From assembly GCA_025454675.1 (NCBI GenBank), contig JALONZ010000210.1, positions 1 to 5,188 of the forward strand: a stretch of DNA of 5,188 nt. Reading direction: 5' to 3'. The position numbers and the translations under genes were made by a program. The DNA comes from Anaerolineae bacterium. Its GTDB lineage: Bacteria; Chloroflexota; Anaerolineae; Aggregatilineales; Phototrophicaceae. Position 1 is the first letter of the stretch; each line of letters starts with the position of its first letter. A model generated the notes under the pieces. The model had not been told where the DNA came from. It saw only the letters and a list, made by a program, of their open reading frames with translations, and did not search any database. This document shows positions 1 through 4,516 of the stretch, in pieces.

Positions 1-1289
1 GGAATCATCGTATGGCTGAATGCAGTAAACATATAATTCGGTTCTGTCCGTGCTGTGACCAATGCCATCGCACCGCTACCTTCACGCGGGGTTAGACCTG
101 GCACACCTGCAATCACGCCCGTTCCCATACTCCCCGACACATCCAACGCCAGCATCGTGCTTTTGTTGGTTGGCTGAACAGACTTAAATGCCAATTCAAA
201 TGCGGTATCCAGCGCATCTAACACCGTTGCGACAGGTTGCCATTCTTGCTCCGCGTTATACCGCATCACGCCACCCTTTAACCCATATCCCAAGCGATAC
301 ACACGCATCGCCGAGAGGATGCTAATAGGATGTACTCGCGCCTTTTGCAATGCTTCCGCATCGGTAAGGCGTTTTGTGACCATCTGCGCGGCATTGCTCC
401 CCGCGACCAATAACCCAACTTTGCTCATCACGCCCAAATTCCGAATCATGGCGGTCATCGGCATATCTTGGAGTAGGGCATCCCATACCGATGCTTCACG
501 CAACCAATCGGTAGGCAGTGCTTCGCGGGTGAGGCGGTAATCGGTAATCAATTTGATGACTTCATCCGCCGTTGTTGCACGCTGAACACGCTCAAAAGCA
601 TGGATATAAGCTAATGCCTCATCATTTGGCACAGTTTCATCAGTTGCCCATGTCGCTTGTTCGGGGTGGGTGAGCCATTTGAACAATGCGTCATGGATGG
701 TCGTCACAGCAACAGGATGCGCCTTGCGCAAGGTATCTCGATGTGTCCATCCGCCACGCTGACGGTATTTGACCACCTGATACGCCATATCCCGCGCCGA
801 TTTTCCGTTATACCAATTACCCACACTGCGCCGTAAGCCACGCCCCCAACCGCGCAACGACTGAACGATTTCCACAAATGTGAATAGGTGTGTCCCCGTC
901 CGACATACATCAGGCATGACCTTGAGCGCCTCTTGACGGGTGGCATCATCCCCTAATGCGGTTGCGAGTGCCAGCGCAAAAATAGCGGTATCGGGCTTGG
1001 CGGCGCGTCCTTCGGTGCTAATCGTCACAATTTCGCGCACTGTCTGCAAGCCATCTGTCTGAATGCACGCTTGCAAATTTTTGGTGTTCTCAAGCGTTAA
1101 GGCATATTCATTGGCATAATACGACCCGCCCTCACTGCCCAATATCAAAAATCGGCGCAGTCCTTCCCACTGACCAATTGCCCAAACGTATCCATCCGCC
1201 GAATTTGGCACTTGGTTAGCACCTAAAATAGGCTGTGACTGGGGTGTCGGTTGGTTGGGAAGCATGTTTTGAAGATATTTTTTAACCAT
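1..1289 (-). CDS. rsr: Ro60/Rsr RNA-binding protein (TROVE + vWA domains), 3' end beyond window
   Basis: Bacterial orthologue of the Ro60 autoantigen, a ring-shaped cytoplasmic protein that binds Y RNAs and the ends of misfolded RNAs; in Deinococcus it works with exonucleases in RNA decay and maturation (established for the family). An uninterrupted minus-strand frame gives 429 codons up to the window edge. TROVE-type blocks appear in order: RRFLILGSEGGSYY (about 45-58), EGRAAKPDTAIFALALA (about 93-109), CRTGTHLF (129-136) followed by RGWGRGLRR (146-154), YQVVKYRQRGGWTHRD (170-185), and MPMTAMIRNLG (276-286). A von Willebrand A domain then begins, with the metal-site motif LDVSGSM at 382-388. 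Bacterial Ro proteins are usually about 520-540 residues, so roughly the last 100 are missing here. The ATG at 1289 is chosen because GAGGTGG lies just upstream. The gene has its own strong promoter and a structured, Y-RNA-like leader. The family assignment is very secure; the partner nuclease cannot be seen. Confidence 0.97.
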   Translation of the reverse strand, partial: MVKKYLQNMLPNQPTPQSQPILGANQVPNSADGYVWAIGQWEGLRRFLILGSEGGSYYANEYALTLENTKNLQACIQTDGLQTVREIVTISTEGRAAKPDTAIFALALATALGDDATRQEALKVMPDVCRTGTHLFTFVEIVQSLRGWGRGLRRSVGNWYNGKSARDMAYQVVKYRQRGGWTHRDTLRKAHPVAVTTIHDALFKWLTHPEQATWATDETVPNDEALAYIHAFERVQRATTADEVIKLITDYRLTREALPTDWLREASVWDALLQDMPMTAMIRNLGVMSKVGLLVAGSNAAQMVTKRLTDAEALQKARVHPISILSAMRVYRLGYGLKGGVMRYNAEQEWQPVATVLDALDTAFELAFKSVQPTNKSTMLALDVSGSMGTGVIAGVPGLTPREGSGAMALVTARTEPNYMFTAFSHTMI

Positions 1290-1293
1290 GATT

Positions 1294-1300
1294 CCACCTC
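1294..1300 (-). promoter_or_regulatory. Ribosome binding site of the Ro gene
   Basis: GAGGTGG on the minus strand. Counting GAGGT as the core, it ends 6 nt before the ATG at 1289. It supports that start over other ATGs nearby; the upstream ATG at 1302 is out of frame. Confidence 0.75.
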
Positions 1301-1319
1301 ATGCTTGAGACATAAACGA

Positions 1320-1390
1320 AATGCTGGGTAAGGGGTGTGAATGGGAATTGTTCTTTTTAAGGGATAACCCACTCACCTCGACCCAACATC
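1320..1390 (-). ncRNA. Candidate Y RNA / Y-RNA-like Ro-binding leader element
   Basis: Seen in the sequence as minus-strand RNA: helix 1 pairs 1390-1381 with 1320-1329 (10 bp, two wobbles). Then comes a single bulged C at 1380, then three pairs G1379.U1330, A1378-U1331 and G1377-C1332. A 3'-side bulge ACCC (1336-1333) follows, then helix 2, 1376-1368 with 1337-1345 (9 bp, one wobble), and a 22-nt loop (1367-1346). Known for Y RNAs: Ro60 recognises a stem with a conserved bulged C next to G.U and A-U pairs, with 5'-strand sequence like GUCCGAAGG and 3'-strand like CUUGAC. Here the strands read GGGUCGAGG and CCUUACCC, a close fit. The element lies directly upstream of the Ro gene, and a strong promoter puts transcription start at the base of helix 1. 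The opposite strand loses pairs in helix 1 (a C/A mismatch), so the minus strand is favoured. There is no tRNA-like module and no U-run terminator, so it may be processed from, or remain part of, the Ro mRNA leader. Confidence 0.72.
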
Positions 1391-1394
1391 GTTT

Positions 1395-1424
1395 AGCATA
1401 TCATGGAAAACACTAAAGTGTCAA
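1395..1424 (-). promoter_or_regulatory. Strong sigma-70-type promoter for the Y-like RNA and Ro gene
   Basis: On the minus strand, a perfect -35 TTGACA (1424-1419), an 18-nt spacer and -10 TATGCT (1400-1395), with TGA at 1403-1401 forming an extended -10. Start of transcription is expected near 1390-1387, which is exactly the base of the folded leader element. The match to the sigma-70 consensus is seen directly; strength and actual start site are inferred. Confidence 0.82.
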
Positions 1425-1427
1425 TAG

Positions 1428-1443
1428 GGTTCACGAAGGTTCA
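1428..1443 (-). repeat. Direct repeat TGAACC x2, possible operator upstream of the Ro promoter
   Basis: On the minus strand TGAACC (1443-1438), TTCG, TGAACC (1433-1428). The repeats have a period of 10 bp, about one helical turn, and end 3 bp before the -35 hexamer. Tandem hexamers one turn apart, abutting -35, are the usual layout of activator sites of OmpR/PhoB-type response regulators. No regulator is identified here, and a two-copy 6-mer could be chance. The first copy starts immediately after the stop codon of the upstream transporter gene. Confidence 0.4.
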
Positions 1444-2307
1444 TTATTTGGACGCAGGCATAAAATGGACTTCTACCTCATTCACATCACCGAGTTGCTC
1501 ACACAATTTTTGTCGGATGCTGGAAATAATCCCTGCGCTATCGGCGATGGTCATCTCGGCGGGGAGGGTGATGTCGATGTCAATATCGGCGCAATCGGTT
1601 GTGCCTCTGCTCCGCACGCGCACCACATCCACCACTTGCGGAATCGTCTCGACAATTTGCATCAGTTCCTCTGGGGTATATGGCGCTGTATCCACTAATA
1701 CGCGCCCTGTTTGGCGCATAATGCTCATGCCTGCCCGTCCAATGAGACCGACCACAATCAACGCGGACACGGCATCAATCCATAACCACCCTGTTAGGCT
1801 GATGAGGCTCATGCTGATGATGACGGATAGGGTGACGAATACATCGGCGCTGGTATTGGCGGCATCGGCATATAATAATTCAGAATTGAGGCGTTTTGCC
1901 TCACGGCGTTCATACCGACTTACACCCACATTAATCATTAGGGTGATTGCCATGACCACAAATGTGAGGGGTGATATGACCAATTCTGTGGGGTTCATCA
2001 GGCGGTCAATTGCCCCTGTGATAATTTCCCATGCCACAAGGAGCAAAAAGACACCAATCAAGAGGGCGGCGAGGGTTTCGTAGCGGCGATGCCCATTAGG
2101 ATGGTCGTCATCCGGTGGACGTGAGGCGATTTTATTGGCGATGAGTGCCATCACATTCGATGACCCGTCAATTAATGAATGAAACCCATCGGCGGTGATT
2201 GACAACGCGCCACTCATTAACCCCACGATAATTTTGCCAAATGCGACTGCAAAATTAAAAAATAAGGTGATGAGTAAAACTTGTTTCACTTGAGTGCTAG
2301 TGGTCAT
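1444..2307 (-). CDS. Cation diffusion facilitator (CDF) family divalent metal transporter
   Basis: Inner-membrane exporter of divalent metals (Zn, Fe, Mn or Co in this family) driven by proton antiport. The 287 residues match the usual bacterial CDF length. Six hydrophobic segments lie at about 9-30, 32-50 (less hydrophobic), 79-98, 111-129, 153-172 and 175-192. A cytoplasmic C-terminal domain from about 208 to 287 ends in a VEVHFMP strand. The helix 2 metal motif is ADGFHSLID, giving H43-xxx-D47 (plus D40). The loop between helices 2 and 3 is charged (DDDHPNGHRRYE). The helix 5 motif is DAANTSAD, so the usual histidine of HxxxD is N151, with D155 kept. Metal preference therefore cannot be called from the motif. 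The ATG at 2307 has GGAGG 8 nt upstream, and the gene has its own promoter. No clear terminator follows it before the Ro promoter. Family is certain; substrate is unknown. Confidence 0.95.
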   Translation of the reverse strand: MTTSTQVKQVLLITLFFNFAVAFGKIIVGLMSGALSITADGFHSLIDGSSNVMALIANKIASRPPDDDHPNGHRRYETLAALLIGVFLLLVAWEIITGAIDRLMNPTELVISPLTFVVMAITLMINVGVSRYERREAKRLNSELLYADAANTSADVFVTLSVIISMSLISLTGWLWIDAVSALIVVGLIGRAGMSIMRQTGRVLVDTAPYTPEELMQIVETIPQVVDVVRVRSRGTTDCADIDIDITLPAEMTIADSAGIISSIRQKLCEQLGDVNEVEVHFMPASK

Positions 2308-2315
2308 CTAAAATC

Positions 2316-2320
2316 CCTCC
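2316..2320 (-). promoter_or_regulatory. Ribosome binding site of the CDF transporter
   Basis: Perfect GGAGG on the minus strand, 8 nt before the ATG at 2307. This settles the start. Confidence 0.85.
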
Positions 2321-2336
2321 GTTGTTCATTACACAT

Positions 2337-2366
2337 AGCATACGCCACGAGGGATGACTTAGACAA
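2337..2366 (-). promoter_or_regulatory. Predicted sigma-70-type promoter of the CDF transporter
   Basis: On the minus strand -35 TTGTCT (2366-2361), an 18-nt spacer and -10 TATGCT (2342-2337). The start is predicted near 2330, leaving a leader of about 23 nt. It has the same -10 hexamer and spacer length as the Ro promoter but a weaker -35 and no extended -10. The 84-nt gap between cdsA and this gene holds nothing else that I recognise: no strong terminator and no riboswitch-sized structure. Confidence 0.5.
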
Positions 2367-2391
2367 TCGGTAAACGATAAGTTAGGATGGG

Positions 2392-3045
2392 CTAAGATAA
2401 TTTTATGATGATATAAAAAATAGGAATCGCCAACAATAACCCGTCAATACGGTCTAAAAATCCACCATGACCGGGTAACAGATGACTGGAATCTTTAGCA
2501 TTGAGCAACCGTTTGATGCGTGATTCTAATAAATCGCCCAAAATGGTCATAATAGAAACAATTGGCGGGGCAATGAGTACCGTCAAAAATGGTAAGCCTG
2601 CGGTAAGCCCAACAATCCAGCCCGCGCAACAGCCCGATATGAAACCAATTTCTGCGCCTTCCCATGTTTTCCCTGCCGAAATTTTGGGGGCAAGTTTGCG
2701 TTTGCCAAACATTCGCCCACCCAATAGGGCAAATGTATCGGTACCCCAATTGGTGAAAAATAATAACAGTGTCCACTCTAATCCATTTTCACCGTCACGG
2801 ATGGCTATCAATAAGCTCATGGGGAATACGATATAAATTGCCACGCCCATGATAAAAAAACCAATCCAACGCCCATGCACATGCGAGATGGTATACAATT
2901 CGATGATGGCAATCGTTGCAATGATGATAATTGTAATTGTAGATAGGGGCGCACCTAAAAAAACAATCCCCAACACAATCGGAAGCCCGATAAGAACGGT
3001 TAATAGTCGTTGAGGCGTATCCGCCCAAACACCTGATTTGGTCAT
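2392..3045 (-). CDS. cdsA: Phosphatidate cytidylyltransferase (CDP-diacylglycerol synthase)
   Basis: Integral membrane enzyme making CDP-diacylglycerol from CTP and phosphatidic acid, the entry step to bacterial phospholipids. The family signature is complete: S175, K178-R179, K184-D185, then LLPGHGG (189-195) and the final D198-R199-I-D201. Upstream come the DT motif (D103-T104) with GGRMFGKRKLAP, the conserved block KISAGKTWEG (121-130) and G170-D171. Hydrophobic segments lie near 13-32, 34-50, 58-81, 90-108, 131-149, 151-170 and 202-215. At 217 residues it is shorter than typical CdsA (about 260-285), with fewer N-terminal helices; the catalytic half is intact. The ATG at 3045 is preceded by AGGGGG. 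It begins 18 nt after the folC-like stop, so the two are probably cotranscribed. The usual partners (uppS, frr, dxr) are not next to it in this window. Confidence 0.95.
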   Translation of the reverse strand: MTKSGVWADTPQRLLTVLIGLPIVLGIVFLGAPLSTITIIIIATIAIIELYTISHVHGRWIGFFIMGVAIYIVFPMSLLIAIRDGENGLEWTLLLFFTNWGTDTFALLGGRMFGKRKLAPKISAGKTWEGAEIGFISGCCAGWIVGLTAGLPFLTVLIAPPIVSIMTILGDLLESRIKRLLNAKDSSHLLPGHGGFLDRIDGLLLAIPIFYIIIKLS

Positions 3046-3050
3046 AATAT

Positions 3051-3056
3051 CCCCCT
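3051..3056 (-). promoter_or_regulatory. Ribosome binding site of cdsA
   Basis: AGGGGG on the minus strand, 5 nt before the ATG at 3045, inside the 18-nt gap after the upstream gene. It supports the short N-terminus as the true one. Confidence 0.7.
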
Positions 3057-3063
3057 AGCTTGG

Positions 3064-4437
3064 TTAAATGACTTCGTAGTGGAGGTCGTAGTAGCGCATC
3101 GCATCTCCGATGGCTGGTTGTGCCACCGACATCAAGACAGTACCATCCGTAGTGGCATGTTGTTTGGCGAGGTCTATGGCTTCGGCGACGGTTGGCGCAA
3201 AATACACATTGTCGTGGTATTGTTTCACCACGCTCAGGGCTTTATCTGGCGCGGGGAAGGGAATGGCGACATTGCGCTCGGTTTGGGTCAGGATGATGGT
3301 TTGGCTAATTTGGGCGAATATCTTGCCCACCCCATCCAAGTCGCGGTCATATGGCACAGCCAACACCGCCACAACGGGCTGTGTGAGAAAATCGCGCAAG
3401 CTATCCACAAATGATTTTGCCGATACGGGATTAATTGCCCCGTCAATATAAATTGCGGGCGCATCTTGTAATTTTTGACAACGCCCAGGCCAAAAGACAT
3501 GCTCTAAGCCGTGTCGGATGCGGTCTATATAATCGGGCGTACCATGTTTAATATCGGTTTTCAGCCGTCCATGAATATTACCCGCCGCCCATACCGCCAA
3601 AGACGCATTTTCAACTTCATAGCGCCCCAACATGGGGATAGTCACTTCACCATATCGCCCCATTAAGACGCGCATCCCTAATTTGCCATCTTTGGGATGT
3701 CCCAAATATTCGCCCATATCGCTATTTGCCAACCATTCAAATTTTGCATCTACCGCTTCGGCTTCGCGGCGGATGGTATCCATCACCATAGGGGCTTGGG
3801 GCAAGCTATAGGCGGTGCTATGTGGCTTAATAATCCCTGCTTTGTGCCACGCAATTCGTTCTAGGGTATTGCCCAAATAACGGGTATGTTCCAGCATGAT
3901 GGGCGTGAACAACGATAGGCGGTTATTGACCAGCGAATTATCATCATAGCGTCCGCCACGCCCCACTTCAATCATGGCAACGGTCACATCTTGCTCATCG
4001 AACCATTTGAGTGCGGTGGCTAAAAATATCCCTTGTGGGCTTAAATACCGCCCTTCATCCAATGTGGCATTGACCGCATCAATTTGGGGAGAAATTTCGC
4101 TGATGATGCGGACTAAATCGGCTTCGCTAATCATCTGCCCGTTCACACGAAAGCGTTGCCGATAGGTGGTCAGGTGTGGACTCGTCACCATGCCCACTGT
4201 ATGCCCCAATGATTGCAATAATTTGGCGGTAATTGCCGTCACAGACCCCTTGCCTTTGCTCCCTGTGACAATGGCATATTCACGGCGCGAGTCGAGTAAC
4301 CCCAGTTCCATCAATAAGCGACGAGAAGGGGATATATCGCGGGTATTTTCGTCTAATCCACGTTCACGCCAATTGGTACGGGCGAGTGATTCAAAGACAT
4401 AGGTAATTGCTTCAGTTTCGGTTATAAAACGCATCAT
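3064..4437 (-). CDS. folC: FolC-like folylpolyglutamate/dihydrofolate synthase, Mur ligase superfamily
   Basis: ATP-dependent ligase adding glutamate to folates (and to dihydropteroate in bifunctional forms), in the cytoplasm. Numbered from the ATG at 4437 (457 residues, slightly longer than the usual 420-440): P-loop GSKGKGS 59-65 (family consensus GTNGKGS), TSPHL 85-89, RFRVNGQMIS 95-104, EVGRGGRYD 157-165 (consensus EVGLGGRLD), LEH 182-184 (consensus LDH), LGNTLERIAWHKAGI 188-202, NAS 277-279, WPGR 316-319 and DGAINP 332-337 (consensus DGAHNP). Fold and ATP site are clear. Several substrate-side residues differ, most notably I335 for histidine, and the usual C-terminal TGSLYLVG-like strand is replaced by LMSVAQPA. 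It could therefore be a divergent FolC or a related ligase with another substrate. A TTG at 4464 would add nine residues, but family N-termini start near EAITYVFESL, so the ATG at 4437 (or 4434) is preferred. No strong Shine-Dalgarno separates the options. It is followed by cdsA. Confidence 0.78.
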   Translation of the reverse strand: MMRFITETEAITYVFESLARTNWRERGLDENTRDISPSRRLLMELGLLDSRREYAIVTGSKGKGSVTAITAKLLQSLGHTVGMVTSPHLTTYRQRFRVNGQMISEADLVRIISEISPQIDAVNATLDEGRYLSPQGIFLATALKWFDEQDVTVAMIEVGRGGRYDDNSLVNNRLSLFTPIMLEHTRYLGNTLERIAWHKAGIIKPHSTAYSLPQAPMVMDTIRREAEAVDAKFEWLANSDMGEYLGHPKDGKLGMRVLMGRYGEVTIPMLGRYEVENASLAVWAAGNIHGRLKTDIKHGTPDYIDRIRHGLEHVFWPGRCQKLQDAPAIYIDGAINPVSAKSFVDSLRDFLTQPVVAVLAVPYDRDLDGVGKIFAQISQTIILTQTERNVAIPFPAPDKALSVVKQYHDNVYFAPTVAEAIDLAKQHATTDGTVLMSVAQPAIGDAMRYYDLHYEVI

Positions 4438-4438
4438 C

Positions 4439-4468
4439 TTGACATTTCTTTTTTCACAAATCAATAAA
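4439..4468 (+). promoter_or_regulatory. Possible promoter of the plus-strand exported protein gene
   Basis: Perfect TTGACA at 4439-4444, an 18-nt spacer and AATAAA at 4463-4468 (four of six consensus positions). Start would be near 4475, leaving a leader of about 40 nt that includes two AT-rich palindromes. The -35 overlaps the start region of the divergent folC-like gene. An alternative -10, TATAAA, occurs further down at 4493-4498 without a good -35. Confidence 0.4.
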
Positions 4469-4476
4469 TCTAGGTT

Positions 4477-4500
4477 ATCATTTTAATGATTTTATAAAAT
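4477..4500. repeat. Two overlapping AT-rich palindromes in the divergent promoter region
   Basis: ATCATTTTAATGAT at 4477-4490 has 6-bp arms around TT, and ATTTTATAAAAT at 4489-4500 is a perfect 12-bp palindrome. They overlap by 2 bp in the short space between the two divergent genes. They could be operator sites, but AT-rich spacers form palindromes readily by chance. Confidence 0.35.
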
Positions 4501-4506
4501 TTTCGT

Positions 4507-4511
4507 AGGGG
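4507..4511 (+). promoter_or_regulatory. Ribosome binding site of the exported propeller protein gene
   Basis: AGGGG, 5 nt before the ATG at 4517 and 8 nt before the second ATG at 4520. Spacing allows either start. Confidence 0.55.
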
Positions 4512-4516
4512 CGCTG

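Noticed and set aside
319..949. Short open frames within the Ro region on either strand (319-540 plus, 704-949 minus)
   Set aside because: Both overlap the unbroken TROVE-domain frame and show no domain or ribosome site of their own.
1320..1390. Hairpin as a rho-independent terminator of the CDF gene
   Set aside because: A strong promoter lies between the CDF stop and the hairpin, and no U-run follows the stem on the minus strand.
1315..1394. Same inverted repeat read as an RNA from the plus strand
   Set aside because: It can fold, with a wobble-rich inner stem (UUGUUCUU with AGGGAUAA), but helix 1 gains a C/A mismatch and a bulge, and I see no plus-strand promoter ahead of it.
1427..1445. 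GGGTTCACGAAGGTTC on the plus strand as a T-arm of a tRNA or tRNA-like module
   Set aside because: It does not form the 5-bp T-stem with a 7-nt loop and no acceptor or anticodon stem surrounds it; it is better described as a direct repeat.
1403..2083. Long plus-strand open frame (226 codons) opposite the CDF gene
   Set aside because: It lies almost wholly antisense to a clear CDF transporter, has low-complexity Ser/Thr/Arg-rich composition and no recognisable domain, and its start lies in the Ro promoter.
2380..2394. Small inverted repeat TTAG/CTAA after cdsA as a terminator
   Set aside because: It has only four A/T-rich pairs, overlaps the stop codon and has no U-run.
4438..4464. Upstream TTG start extending the FolC-like protein by nine residues
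   Set aside because: It has no ribosome site, and the extra residues precede the point where the family normally begins.
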